From Aurantiacibacter arachoides (GTDB lineage: Bacteria > Pseudomonadota > Alphaproteobacteria > Sphingomonadales > Sphingomonadaceae): a DNA stretch of 64,000 nucleotides. The notes below the pieces were generated by a model that was given only the letters and a program-made list of their open reading frames with translations, was not told the DNA's origin and ran no database searches. This document shows positions 25,425 through 34,544 of the stretch, piece after piece; positions within the stretch are counted from its first letter, which is position 1, and each line of letters opens with the position of its first letter. The stretch covers positions 2,108,001 to 2,172,000 of the forward strand of contig NZ_WTYH01000001.1 in NCBI RefSeq assembly GCF_009827335.1, read 5' to 3'. A program made the translations under genes and the position numbers.

Positions 25425-26387
25425 CTACCAACCCTTGCGGTGCAGCGTCCACTGCGAGCCGGCGCACAGGCGACAGTTTTCGCCGGTAAAGGTGCGCCCT
25501 GCCACCGCGTTACCGCGCAGCTGCCACTCCAGCCAGTCGACCGCCACCTGCGCCGCTGCGCCGCCGAATGGTTCGAAAAAGGTGCCGCCGTGCCCCACCG
25601 GAAGGTCGGCCAGCATGATCGGCACGTGATCGATCCGCGCGTAATCGTCCATGCCGTTGGGATGGGCGATGTCGCCCTCCCCGCCCATCACGTAGAGCAC
25701 CGGCTGGTGGAAGCCGCGCAGCATCGTCTTGGAAACGGTCATCGACTGGATCGGGCTGGCTTCCGAATTGTAGATGCCGCTGTTGTGGATCAGCACCGTG
25801 TCGATGCGCGGGTCGGCCGCGGCCTGGATGGCCTGCAGCCCGCCGCAGCTGTGCCCTGCCACCGCCAGCTTGTCCGTCGCCACGCGGCCGTAGAGCGGGC
25901 TGGCGGGATTGGCATCCTGCGCGATGGCCCAGTCGATACCGGCCATCACGTCCGCCACGCTGGTCGCAGGGGGAGGCAGGCCATCGGCGGGGCGCGGTTG
26001 CCGGGGCGCGGGACCGTGCGTCGCGCCAGGGCCGCTGCGGCGTGGGCCGGGCGCGACCACGAGGTAACCGTAGCTGGCAATCTGGGCGAGATGCAGGCGA
26101 GCGGAACTGCCGTCGTCAGCGCAGCCACCGTTGCCCCACACGACCACCGGCAACGCGCCACCGAAGAACGGCGCAAGGTCCGCCGGGCGGTAGACCACGT
26201 GATCGGGCAGACTGGCGTATTCCTCGATCACCGCGGGATAGGGCCCGTCGCCCGGCGTATCGGGAATGGCGTTGCGCGCGTCCATCTGGCGGCGCATCTC
26301 GGCGGCGTCAGGGGCCTGCTGCGCCTGCGCGGGAAATCCTGCGAACAGCGTGGTTGCAAAAACCAGGGCCAGGGCGCGCCGCATCAT
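25425..26387 (-). CDS. Secreted alpha/beta hydrolase (dienelactone-hydrolase/PET-hydrolase-like fold)
   Basis: A 320-residue exported hydrolase with signal peptide MRRALALVFATTLFAGFPAQAQ. VVVWGNGGCADDG forms the oxyanion region, LAVAGHSCGGLQAIQAA the nucleophile elbow (G-H-S-C-G), and LPVGHGGTF the histidine. Aspartate candidates are in GGEGDIAHPNG. Cysteines near the C terminus (ENCRLCAGSQ) may form a disulfide. ATG 26387 overlaps the CocE gene stop (ATGA), so it is part of the same operon and probably acts on the same imported or periplasmic substrate, for example by ester cleavage. The exact substrate is unknown. Confidence 0.8.
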   Translation of the reverse strand: MMRRALALVFATTLFAGFPAQAQQAPDAAEMRRQMDARNAIPDTPGDGPYPAVIEEYASLPDHVVYRPADLAPFFGGALPVVVWGNGGCADDGSSARLHLAQIASYGYLVVAPGPRRSGPGATHGPAPRQPRPADGLPPPATSVADVMAGIDWAIAQDANPASPLYGRVATDKLAVAGHSCGGLQAIQAAADPRIDTVLIHNSGIYNSEASPIQSMTVSKTMLRGFHQPVLYVMGGEGDIAHPNGMDDYARIDHVPIMLADLPVGHGGTFFEPFGGAAAQVAVDWLEWQLRGNAVAGRTFTGENCRLCAGSQWTLHRKGW

Positions 26388-28123
26388 TCGCCTCCCTCGC
26401 GCGCCAGCGGCAACTCGATGCGCGATCCGTATTCCCAGCCGTGCGCCACCGTAATGCGCGGCGCGGGATCCTGCCGCAGGTCAGCAAGGTTGCGCTGGCG
26501 CGGGTCGGCGCCCGTCACCACGAACCGCAGGCGCGAACCGGCGGGCACGTGGTAGGATGTCGCCAGCATCGGCACCACCAGCGTGGCGCTCTGCCCGGCA
26601 GCCAGCGGCGCTGCATCCGCCTCTCGTCCCGAGTGCCAGGGCAGACCGAGATTGTCCCACGGCGCCGGGCTGATCGCGCGTTGCGAGGCCTTGAGCCGCC
26701 CGAAGGAGACAACCTCCACCGCGCCCGCCGCATCGACCGCCTCGAGATAGACGAAGACATCGACATCGGGCCGGTCGGCGGCGATCGTCACGTGCGCGGT
26801 GGGAAAGCCCAGCAGGTCCATGCCCACATCGAGCGGTGGGCTGTCGTAGACCAGGCCATGCGCGTCCAGCGGGCTGGGCCAGAACGCGAAATAGGCATCG
26901 TTCGCCACGTCGTAGTCTACGGCAAAGGTGCGCGCGCCAGCCACCGGCGGGCGGGCTGCCAACGCGCCGTCGCCCAGGTACCATGCCGATGCCTGCGACC
27001 GCGCGCCGGGCCAGCTATCGCCGCGCTCGTAATGCCCCGCCTCGCCCGTCTCGTCGGACCACCAGGTGACCCGCGGCTGCTGGGCGAAGCCATTGTCGGC
27101 GCCCTTCAGTTCATGGTCGAAGTAGCGCACGATTTCCTGCGTGAAGGCGAAATCGCGCGGCGTTTCGCAATGGCTACCGGGGCCCACCAGCAGGCGGCTG
27201 CCCAGGTTCTCCGCCGCCAGGATGACGTCGCTCGTCGGCTCGTCGTTCCAGTTGCCCCAGAAGTACGTGGCAATGCCCGCATCGCGGATCGCATCGGCAT
27301 ATTGCCAGATCGCCACCTCGTCCCAGAACGCGTTGCCCGTCAGCGGCGATACGCTGTCGCGGTAAGGCATGCCGTACCACAGCCCCGCCATTGAGGTGTT
27401 CGCGGCATGCTCGGCCACCGCGGCGCGCAGCATCGCGCCGTCCGCATCATCGTCGACCGGCACGCTGGCCAGATCGTCGCTCAGCGGTTCGTCGGGGCGG
27501 GTGTTGAACTGTGCGGTGATGCCGCCGCGGCGCACGAAGGCATACTTGTCCCAGTCGGTCGCGCCGGTGAAGATGGCTCGCAGCGCCGGCGGCGCGGTGC
27601 TGGCGGTGTGCATGGTCGTTCCGCCCAGGTAGCTGCACCCGACCATGCCGACATCGCCGGTGCTGTAGGGCTGCGCGGCGAGCCACTGGACGAGGTCATG
27701 CCCGTCCATCGCCTCGGTTCGGTCCTGAAAACCGCGCCGCGCGCCAAAGCTCGCGCCCTTGCCGCGAATGTCCGCCACGGCGACGACGTATCCGGCGCGC
27801 AGCAGAGAGCGAAGGCCGAGGCTGTCCTGCAAGGCCGTTTCGACCACCTCCCCTTCGGCGTTGCGGATACGTGCGCGATAGGGGGTGAAGACAAAGATCA
27901 CCGGCAGCCGTTCGGTGGCCACCTGGTCGCCATTGCCCGGGCGATAGACGTTCACCGCCAGCCGGGTGCCGTCGCGCACCGGCACGTAAAGCGATTCGCG
28001 GGCATAGTCCGTATAGGGCTGCGCCGCTGCCGTGGCCGGCGCGACCGCCATGATGGCGAACAGTGCGGCAGCCATTGCCAGCAGGGCGGCGAGGCGGTTG
28101 AGGGTCAGTCCTGGGCGAGCCAT
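26384..28123 (-). CDS. CocE/NonD-type exported hydrolase (peptidase S15-like)
   Basis: A 579-residue alpha/beta hydrolase with a signal peptide (hydrophobic run ending ATAAAQ). YVPVRDGTRLAVNVYRPG is the typical CocE/X-prolyl dipeptidyl peptidase opening, VAVADIRGKGASFGARRGF and VGMVGCSYLGGTTMHTAS supply the oxyanion and nucleophile (GxSxxG) regions, and GPGSHCETPRDFAFTQEIVRYFDHELKG holds the histidine. The C-terminal jelly-roll domain (YHVPAGSRLRFVVTGADPRQ) is present. Family members cleave esters, amides or imidopeptides. GAGGAG precedes ATG 28123, which lies 19 nt inside the preceding CoA-transferase gene. Confidence 0.87.
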   Translation of the reverse strand: MARPGLTLNRLAALLAMAAALFAIMAVAPATAAAQPYTDYARESLYVPVRDGTRLAVNVYRPGNGDQVATERLPVIFVFTPYRARIRNAEGEVVETALQDSLGLRSLLRAGYVVAVADIRGKGASFGARRGFQDRTEAMDGHDLVQWLAAQPYSTGDVGMVGCSYLGGTTMHTASTAPPALRAIFTGATDWDKYAFVRRGGITAQFNTRPDEPLSDDLASVPVDDDADGAMLRAAVAEHAANTSMAGLWYGMPYRDSVSPLTGNAFWDEVAIWQYADAIRDAGIATYFWGNWNDEPTSDVILAAENLGSRLLVGPGSHCETPRDFAFTQEIVRYFDHELKGADNGFAQQPRVTWWSDETGEAGHYERGDSWPGARSQASAWYLGDGALAARPPVAGARTFAVDYDVANDAYFAFWPSPLDAHGLVYDSPPLDVGMDLLGFPTAHVTIAADRPDVDVFVYLEAVDAAGAVEVVSFGRLKASQRAISPAPWDNLGLPWHSGREADAAPLAAGQSATLVVPMLATSYHVPAGSRLRFVVTGADPRQRNLADLRQDPAPRITVAHGWEYGSRIELPLAREGGE

Positions 28124-29274
28124 TGCAGTATCTCCTCGCGGTGCTGGTCGAGCGTGGGGGGCGGTTCCTCGGTGCCCGGGCCGCCCGGCGTCATGGCGAA
28201 CCCGGCGTTGGGCACGGCGACATCGGCGCGCGATCCGTTGGTGGGCACGGCAAAGCGCAGCAGGCTGCCCTCGCGGCAGAGAGAGGCCGCCTCGTCCACG
28301 CCGCGGACCATGCCGCACGGAATGCCCGCTTCGCTCAGCACGCGCTCCCATTCGGGCGCGTTGCGCGTCAGCATGATCGCCTCGATCTCGGCGAACAGCG
28401 CGTCGAAACTGGCGCGCCGCGCATCGGCGTCGACGAAGCGCGGATTGGTCAGCCAATCCTCTCGTCCGAGCACCCTGGCGAGCGATGCGAACTGGTTGTC
28501 CTGCACCACGCCGAGCGACACGAAACGCCCGTCGGCGGCGCGAAAAACGCCGGCGGTCGGCAGTTCGGAATAGCCGGTGTTGCCCAGCCGCCGCAGCGTG
28601 TTGCCGGTAGAAAGGAACGGGGTGAGCGCCGAGGTCATGAAGCTCAGCGTCGCATCCAGCATGGAGACGTCGATGTAGGCGCCCTCCCCGGTGCGGAAAC
28701 GCTGGATCAGCGCGCCCAGAATGGCCGTGGCGGCGGTCTGCCCGGTCAGCGTGTCGACGATGGGGAAGCCGATGCGGATCGGCGGGTCGCCCTCCGCGCC
28801 CGACAGCATCATCATGCCGCTGGTGGCCTGCACGATATTGTCGATCGCCGGCCAGTCGCGCTGCGGGCTGTCCTGCCCGTAACCCGAGATAGAGCAGTAG
28901 ACGAGGCCGGGATTGCCGTCCCGCACCGCATCGTAACCGAAGCCCAGCCGGCCGATGGTGCCGGGGCGGAAGTTTTCCAGCAGCACGTCGCTCCTGGCCA
29001 CGATACGCCGGGCGATGGCGCGGTCGGCATCGGCCTTCAGGTCCAGCGCGATGCTTTTCTTGCCCACGTTGGCGGCGATGAAGGCGGGCGCCATGCCGCG
29101 CATTTCCCGGTTGCTGCCGTAGTTGCGAAACTGGTCCCCGTAGACGGATTCGATCTTGATCACCTCCGCACCCATCAGGCGCAACAGGTGGCTGGCAAAG
29201 GGCCCGGCCATGACGTGGCTGAAATCGGCCACGCGAACGCCGGCGAGCGGCTGGGTCAATTCCTCTCTCCACAC
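28105..29274 (-). CDS. CaiB/BaiF (family III) CoA-transferase
   Basis: A 389-residue family III CoA-transferase moving CoA between carboxylates. Diagnostic stretches are GVRVADFSHVMAGPFASHLL near residue 12, GAEVIKIESV, VLLENFRPGTIGRLGFGYD near residue 100 and EGAYIDVSMLDATLSFM, whose aspartate forms the acyl-anhydride intermediate. The end (GGPGTEEPPPTLDQHREEIL) is typical of the racemase/transferase family. The likely start is GTG 29274, overlapping the end of dctP; its ribosome binding site is weak. Within the operon it would activate the imported acid. Confidence 0.88.
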   Translation of the reverse strand: MWREELTQPLAGVRVADFSHVMAGPFASHLLRLMGAEVIKIESVYGDQFRNYGSNREMRGMAPAFIAANVGKKSIALDLKADADRAIARRIVARSDVLLENFRPGTIGRLGFGYDAVRDGNPGLVYCSISGYGQDSPQRDWPAIDNIVQATSGMMMLSGAEGDPPIRIGFPIVDTLTGQTAATAILGALIQRFRTGEGAYIDVSMLDATLSFMTSALTPFLSTGNTLRRLGNTGYSELPTAGVFRAADGRFVSLGVVQDNQFASLARVLGREDWLTNPRFVDADARRASFDALFAEIEAIMLTRNAPEWERVLSEAGIPCGMVRGVDEAASLCREGSLLRFAVPTNGSRADVAVPNAGFAMTPGGPGTEEPPPTLDQHREEILQWLAQD

Positions 29275-30290
29275 ATGATCTGGTCGCGGCCCCGGATACT
29301 GGCGCGCGCGACGCGGTAGGCGGCTTCACCATCGATGCCGAAGCGCGACAGTTCGCCGGCATTGGCGCGGCCGATGCGCAGGTACAGGTCGTCAAAGGCC
29401 TGCTGGTCGGCGGCGCTGGGCTGGGTATACCGCACCACGTCCGCCGCGGCGTCGCGCCCGACCTGTTCGGACGCGATGATTTCCTCGGTCAGCGCCCGCT
29501 CCCACACCGGGGTGCTGCGCTCGAGCAGGGCGCGTTCGGCAGGGCTCAGCGCATTCCAGCGGTCCGCACCCATGGCACGCGCGGGATAGGCGCCGCGGGG
29601 CACCTTCAGTTCGAAATAGTTGGTCGCCACCTCGGTGAAATGCAGCGCACGAAAGGTATCGGGCGGCGCGATGACGCCATCGATCACGCCCTTGGCCAGA
29701 GCCGAATAGACCTCGCCCATCGGCATGTTGACCGGGTCCGCACCCAGTTCGCGCAGCACCGGCAGCAGTTCCGTCGGCGCGCGGATCCGCATACCGCGCA
29801 GGTCGTCGAGGCTGTTGACCACGCGCCCGCGCGTCAGCACGCCGGGCAGCAAGCCGCCCTGCACCGCCAGGATCTTCAGCCCCGCAAGCTCTCGTGTGAT
29901 CTGCGGCACGTCGCGCTCCATGCAGCGGTACATCGCCACCTGCGATTCCACGCTGTCCGCTCCGCTGTAAAACCCTGTCTGGATACGCAGCAGGTGGGTG
30001 CCGCCGCGCACGTAGATGGGCGTGATGAGGCCGATGTCGGCGACCCCGTGGCGCAGTTCCTCCATCGACATGTCGGCGGAAAGCAGCGCGCCAGACCACA
30101 CCGGGCGGATCGTCAATGCGCCGCCGCTCTCGGCCTCCACCCAGTCCATCCAGCGCTGGTCGGCGCGGCTGAAGGGGTGAGAGGGCGGATAGGGCGTGGC
30201 GTAGGTCAGCTCGGTGACGCCGGGGGGCACATCGCGCGCGCAGCCCAGCAGCATCAGCGCCAGCACAAGGGATGCGATCAGCCGCGTCAT
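29256..30290 (-). CDS. dctP: TRAP transporter substrate-binding lipoprotein DctP
   Basis: A 344-residue solute receptor for a TRAP (DctPQM) uptake system. It begins with a lipoprotein signal (LVLALMLLGC), unusual because most DctP proteins are soluble. It contains ELTYATPYPPSHPFSRADQRW, WSGALLSADMSMEELRHGVADIGL and the conserved arginine region LRGMRIRAPTELLPVLRELGADPVNMPMGEVYSALAKGVIDG, the DctP signature for binding the substrate carboxylate. Start ATG 30290 overlaps the upstream dehydratase-like gene. It works with DctQ and DctM encoded about 5 kb upstream in the same operon. Confidence 0.9.
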   Translation of the reverse strand: MTRLIASLVLALMLLGCARDVPPGVTELTYATPYPPSHPFSRADQRWMDWVEAESGGALTIRPVWSGALLSADMSMEELRHGVADIGLITPIYVRGGTHLLRIQTGFYSGADSVESQVAMYRCMERDVPQITRELAGLKILAVQGGLLPGVLTRGRVVNSLDDLRGMRIRAPTELLPVLRELGADPVNMPMGEVYSALAKGVIDGVIAPPDTFRALHFTEVATNYFELKVPRGAYPARAMGADRWNALSPAERALLERSTPVWERALTEEIIASEQVGRDAAADVVRYTQPSAADQQAFDDLYLRIGRANAGELSRFGIDGEAAYRVARASIRGRDQIMCGERN

Positions 30291-31573
30291 GCTGCGCCCT
30301 CGGCCAGCAGGAAGTCCTCGACCATGCCGACCATCCGGTCATGATCCCAGACCTTGGCATCGACCATGTCGGCATCGATCATCAGCACCGGCACCCCGGC
30401 CGCGCGCAGGGCTGCGGCGGTCAGCTTGTTGCCGGACTGGCTCAGGCGATTGTCGGGCGGCAGCAGCATGATCGCGGCATCGATCCCGCAGCGCTGCGCC
30501 TCGCTGACCATCCAGCCGTTCATCCACGGCGGCAGGTGCAGCGTTTCGTTCATGCTGGCGATACGGCTGGCGAGCGCCTCCATCGGCTTGCCCTTCAGGT
30601 CGCGCAGATAGGCGGGGCCCGCGAACGGCATGTACATCGACCAGACGAAGACCGCGCCCATTTTCTCCTCCAGCGCCTGGTAGAAGCCGGGATCGTGCCA
30701 CACGCCCGCGCCGATCCACATCAGCCGGCGCCGTTCGTTGCTGGAGGCGCCATGGCCGCGCGCGACCAGTTCCAGCACCTCGTCGCGGAACGCTTTGGCG
30801 TGAGCCACCGCCCAGTCCGATCCGCGGTGCCATTGCGGGATCATGGTGTTGGGCATCTGTTCCGCGATGGAAACCGGGCACGGCCGCGCGGTGCCGATGG
30901 CCTGCGCGGCTTCCCAGATATAGCCTTCCTGCACGTTGATCTGCTCCATCAGGTGATGGAACTTCGCCTCGTCGAAGCGGCGGCCGGTGCGTTTTTCCAG
31001 AAGCGCGATCAGGTCGCGCATCTCGTCCACCATGTGGGCGATGCGGTCGGGTTGGTAAACGCGCTCCCAGTCGCTGCGCGAATGCGTGAACCACTCGGGA
31101 TCGGTGTCGGTCCAGGCGGGCGCTTCCATCGGGAAGAACTCCGATCCCATCGCCCTGGACCACTGGCCGAACACGTGCTGGATGCAGTCGCAGGTCAGCC
31201 GTGCGACCATCACCGTTGGCGTCGGCAAACCTCCCCAGGGCGCGGTCTCGGGTTCGTCCGCCAATGTGCAGGCAAGGCCGAGCGAGCAATACTTGCAGCT
31301 GTTGGCGGGATAGCCCCTTTCCACCATCGCATCGAAATAGCGCGAGGAAAGCTGCTTGGCCGAGATATAGGCCGACCACCACTGGTTGGTGATGATGGGG
31401 ATATCCATCGCGTGGAACAGTTCGTGCGGGGTATCGGCCTGCACGATGGCATAGGGCTCGCGGTCCTCCACCACCCGGCGGCGCAATTCCTGGCCGAACG
31501 CCTTTTGGTATTCGGTCGCCGCCGTGGTGCAGGCGAGCGTCTTTCGGCTGCGCTGGTTGGCCGAGGCGTTCAT
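30287..31573 (-). CDS. 2-hydroxyacyl-CoA dehydratase-like protein, HgdB/BcrB family, subunit 1
   Basis: A 428-residue member of the 2-hydroxyacyl-CoA dehydratase/benzoyl-CoA reductase family (PF06050 type), enzymes that normally use a [4Fe-4S] cluster on each subunit. AMDIPIITNQWWSAYISAKQ is the characteristic N-terminal part, cysteines cluster at residues 93-102 (SCKYCSLGLAC) and 128-130 (TCDC), and GKPMEALASRIAS and PVLMIDADMVD lie in the C-terminal half. The third cluster cysteine usually found just after the DGVI-type strand is not seen; that place reads MLLPPDNRLSQSG. No ATP-dependent activator (HgdC/BadF type) is in the window. Both ends overlap neighbours by 4 nt, so it is co-produced with the other pathway proteins. 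Confidence 0.75.
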   Translation of the reverse strand: MNASANQRSRKTLACTTAATEYQKAFGQELRRRVVEDREPYAIVQADTPHELFHAMDIPIITNQWWSAYISAKQLSSRYFDAMVERGYPANSCKYCSLGLACTLADEPETAPWGGLPTPTVMVARLTCDCIQHVFGQWSRAMGSEFFPMEAPAWTDTDPEWFTHSRSDWERVYQPDRIAHMVDEMRDLIALLEKRTGRRFDEAKFHHLMEQINVQEGYIWEAAQAIGTARPCPVSIAEQMPNTMIPQWHRGSDWAVAHAKAFRDEVLELVARGHGASSNERRRLMWIGAGVWHDPGFYQALEEKMGAVFVWSMYMPFAGPAYLRDLKGKPMEALASRIASMNETLHLPPWMNGWMVSEAQRCGIDAAIMLLPPDNRLSQSGNKLTAAALRAAGVPVLMIDADMVDAKVWDHDRMVGMVEDFLLAEGAA

Positions 31574-33672
31574 CGGAAAATTCCCTGTTCAAGCATGTCC
31601 TCGAACCGTTCCTGCGACAGGCCCGCTATGCGCGTGGCGACTTCGCGCGTGTGTTCGCCCATGCCAGGCGCGCGGAACGGCGCCATCGCATCGCGCGAAA
31701 AGGCGATGGGCGTGGCGATGTGCCCGAACGGGCCGAGCAACGGGTGGTCCAGCATGACGAGCGCCTCGCGCCCGGCGATCTGCGGGTCGTGCTCCAGCAA
31801 ATCCTCGCAATCCTGCAATGCCCCTGCGGCAAGACCGGCGGCTTGCAGTTCGGCGGCGATGGCGTGATCCTGGCGGGTGCGGGTCCAGGCGGCAATGTCC
31901 TCTCCGGTAATGGCCAGCAGGCGGCGCTTTTCCTCGGCGGAAAAGGCGCTGATCGCCACCCAGCGATCCTCGCCCGCGGCGGGGAACACGTCCTGGAAGA
32001 ACACCGCCGGATCGGCGTTGCCGGTGCGCTGAGGCTGTTCACCCGCAAGGGCGAGTGCGAGGCTGGGGCGCATCTGCTGCACGCAGATCTCGTACATGCT
32101 GGCATCGATATGGCAGCCCTGCCCGCTCTCGCGCCGGTGCTGCAGCGCGGCGGCGACGTGGCCCGCCATGACATAGGGCACGATGACATCGCCATAGGGC
32201 ACTGCCCCGGGGATGACGGGGTCGCCGTCGCGATAGCCGGTCAGGTAGGTGCGGCCCGACAGCGCGCCGCCGGTCCCGTCCACGCCCCATTCCTGCGCCA
32301 GCGGCCCGGTCTGGCCGAACACGCTGCCCGAGACCATGACAATGTCGGGCCGGCGCGCGGCAAGATCGTCGTAGCCCAACTCCAGCCTCGCCATGGTGCC
32401 TGGCGAGAAATTCTCGACCACCACATCCGCCCAGTCGATCAACGGGTCGATCACCGCGCGCGCTTCGGGCGCCTTGAGATCGATGGTGAGCGACCGCTTT
32501 GACGAATTGAGGTGCGCGAACCACGGCTTGTCGTCGAGGCTGTCGGCGCTAGAGGCGGAAACCTGCAGGTCGAGGCGCGACAGGTCGGGCCGGGCGCGGC
32601 TTTCGATCTTGACCACGTCCGCACCCATGTCGCCAAGCGTCTTGGTGGTGATGGAGCCGACCAACGCCCAGGCGAAATCGAGCACCTTTACCCCGGAAAG
32701 CGGGCCGGGTCGTTCGCCGGTGTGCACCGCGGGCGCGGCAGCTGTTGCCCGCTTGCCCGGACGGATCGCGGCGAAGCGTTCCGGCAGGCCATCGGCTGTA
32801 TCGAGAAAGCCCCGCGCGGCAAGGTGGCGGTCGGCCAGCACGTCGGCAGGTTCGTTGACCACGCAGGCGTTGATGCCGCGCTCCCGCCCTTCGGTAGCAA
32901 TCTCGGCCTTGGTGCGTGTGGCGAAGAAGGCGGCCATTGCGGCTTCCCACTCTGCGCGGGTTTCGGGCGCCAGGGTGGAGCGGTTGTAGGCGAGCCAGTC
33001 CACCTCGCGCATGGGATTGGCGAACCCCGCCTCGTCCATCCATTGCGACAGGGCGCGGTTGGCGGGCGCGCCGAGCCGCCCGGTCATCAACGCGTGGAAA
33101 CACCAGCCATCGGCCAACCGCCAGATGACCTGCACCTTGGCGCGGCCATAGGCGATGCAACCGCCTGCACGGTCCAGCTTGCGGCGGTCGAACTGCCACA
33201 CCAGCACGCCGTTGGTGTTGCGGCTCATCGCGACCTGCTGAACGGAAATGTCGACGTGCTGCCCCCAGGCGCCCTCTGGCCCGTGCGTGCCGCGGGCATA
33301 GTGGGCAGCCATGGCACCGGCGCCGGCAACCATGTCCGCGTGAAAGATGCAGGCATCGCCCGCTTCCTTCACCGGCTTGTGCCCCGGCTCACCCGTCAGC
33401 CGCAGCGCCCCGCCCATGGCCGAGGCCACGAGCTCACCCCCGCGCCAGTCCTCGCGCGGGCCGCCCGAACCGAACGTGGTGACAGAGACGTGGACGGCGC
33501 TGGCCGGGATGCCGAGGTGCGCGGTCGCGGCGAGGCCGAGGTCGTCGATCACGAAGCTGGCCCCGGCAACATCGCCGCCGATCTCGGCCCCCAGCGAGGC
33601 GAGATACCGCGCCAGGGGGCGCTGGGCCATGGCGCCAAGCGCGGCCACGCGGTGTCCGGCGAGCGGCATCAT
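31570..33672 (-). CDS. Double-domain CaiB/BaiF (family III) CoA-transferase
   Basis: A 700-residue protein made of two family III CoA-transferase units. The first (about residues 1-310) starts with a shortened GHRVAALGAMAQRPLARYLASLGA and keeps the catalytic-type aspartate in GQHVDISVQQVAM. The second (about 325-700) opens GVKVLDFAWALVGSITTKTLGDMGA, has VVENFSPGTMARLELGYDDLA and GCHIDASMYEICVQQM. Such tandem forms act alone in place of a homodimer. The start ATG 33672 overlaps the upstream gene stop (ATGA); a second ATG follows at 33669. It lies between two dehydratase-like subunits and probably makes or recycles their CoA-ester substrate. Confidence 0.87.
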   Translation of the reverse strand: MMPLAGHRVAALGAMAQRPLARYLASLGAEIGGDVAGASFVIDDLGLAATAHLGIPASAVHVSVTTFGSGGPREDWRGGELVASAMGGALRLTGEPGHKPVKEAGDACIFHADMVAGAGAMAAHYARGTHGPEGAWGQHVDISVQQVAMSRNTNGVLVWQFDRRKLDRAGGCIAYGRAKVQVIWRLADGWCFHALMTGRLGAPANRALSQWMDEAGFANPMREVDWLAYNRSTLAPETRAEWEAAMAAFFATRTKAEIATEGRERGINACVVNEPADVLADRHLAARGFLDTADGLPERFAAIRPGKRATAAAPAVHTGERPGPLSGVKVLDFAWALVGSITTKTLGDMGADVVKIESRARPDLSRLDLQVSASSADSLDDKPWFAHLNSSKRSLTIDLKAPEARAVIDPLIDWADVVVENFSPGTMARLELGYDDLAARRPDIVMVSGSVFGQTGPLAQEWGVDGTGGALSGRTYLTGYRDGDPVIPGAVPYGDVIVPYVMAGHVAAALQHRRESGQGCHIDASMYEICVQQMRPSLALALAGEQPQRTGNADPAVFFQDVFPAAGEDRWVAISAFSAEEKRRLLAITGEDIAAWTRTRQDHAIAAELQAAGLAAGALQDCEDLLEHDPQIAGREALVMLDHPLLGPFGHIATPIAFSRDAMAPFRAPGMGEHTREVATRIAGLSQERFEDMLEQGIFR

Positions 33673-34544
33673 CGGGAAAGTCCTTCCAGGAAAGCGGCAA
33701 TTTCACCGTCCGCGCCGTCACGGGCGAACCAGTCGCGCCGGGTGAGGACCAGCGAGGGCACTCCCGCCTCTTCAAGGGCGCGGCGTTCGGCGGGGAGGTC
33801 CCAGGTCTGCGCCTCGTCTTCCTCGATCCGCCACACGATAACGGCCTGCGCCCGCGTTTCGGCGATGCGGCGCGTCATGCGGGCGGCCGGATCGGCAAAG
33901 GAGCGGGGCCCGGCATCGAGCGCGTGGAGCGCAGCGGAAAGCGCGGCGAAAGGGTCGGTGCCTGGTGCGCAGGGCGCGTCTTCGGTCCACTGCTGCGTGA
34001 TGGTCTGTCCGAAAGCGGCGAAGCCGGCGGCACGCACGGCCGCGTTCAGCCGCTCATCAGGCGCGGGCGTGCCGGTGACGAGACACACGGGGCCATCGCC
34101 TGGCGGAGTTGCCGAAGCCGGCACTTGCGCAGCACCCAGCGCATCGCCCGTCACGCCAAGCCGCTCGGCCAGGTCGCGCAGCTTGGCCTCGGTGCGGGCG
34201 ATGCTGGTGGGGCGCGGGATCTTGGCAATGTCGAAGATCAGCGGCTCGGGCCCACCTGCCCTGCCCGTGCGCTGAAGCTCGCGCAGGTAATAGAAAAGGC
34301 GCTGCGATGTATCGTCGGCGCGGCTGAACAGCACGGCATCGAGGTGATCGTACTCCCCCGCCAGCCAGTGATCGAGTACCAGCGGCGCCCAGGGCATGAA
34401 CTTGCTCTCCATGAACGCCTCGGCGCGCGTGGGGCTGCGGTCGAGATCGAAGGCGAGCGGGCCGGCGTGGCAGCCTGCCGCGCGCAGCACCTGGTGCGGC
34501 AGATTGGGCCCGGCGGTGGCGATGCGCGAAAGGGGCTGCGTCAT
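33669..34544 (-). CDS. 2-hydroxyacyl-CoA dehydratase-like protein, subunit 2, cysteine-poor
   Basis: A 291-residue protein recognisable as a distant second subunit of the HgdA/BcrC group. YDHLDAVLFSRADDTSQRLFYYLRELQ (about residues 65-91, broken here into its key part LDAVLFSRADDTSQRLF) corresponds to the usual '...DGVV...CDS...RLY...' segment, but with the cluster cysteine replaced by A-D. Remaining cysteines (residue 25 and two in the second half) do not sit at known ligand positions, so it may not bind Fe-S. The C-terminal part (RRALEEAGVPSLVLTRRDWF) keeps the family ending. ATG 34544 overlaps the dctM stop. Function with subunit 1 is inferred. Confidence 0.6.
   Translation of the reverse strand: MTQPLSRIATAGPNLPHQVLRAAGCHAGPLAFDLDRSPTRAEAFMESKFMPWAPLVLDHWLAGEYDHLDAVLFSRADDTSQRLFYYLRELQRTGRAGGPEPLIFDIAKIPRPTSIARTEAKLRDLAERLGVTGDALGAAQVPASATPPGDGPVCLVTGTPAPDERLNAAVRAAGFAAFGQTITQQWTEDAPCAPGTDPFAALSAALHALDAGPRSFADPAARMTRRIAETRAQAVIVWRIEEDEAQTWDLPAERRALEEAGVPSLVLTRRDWFARDGADGEIAAFLEGLSR

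Noticed and set aside
26384..29395. A single 1003-codon protein covering CocE and sequence opposite the CoA-transferase
   Set aside because: The part upstream of 28123 is another frame of the CaiB/BaiF gene; a signal peptide and ribosome binding site mark ATG 28123 as the CocE start.
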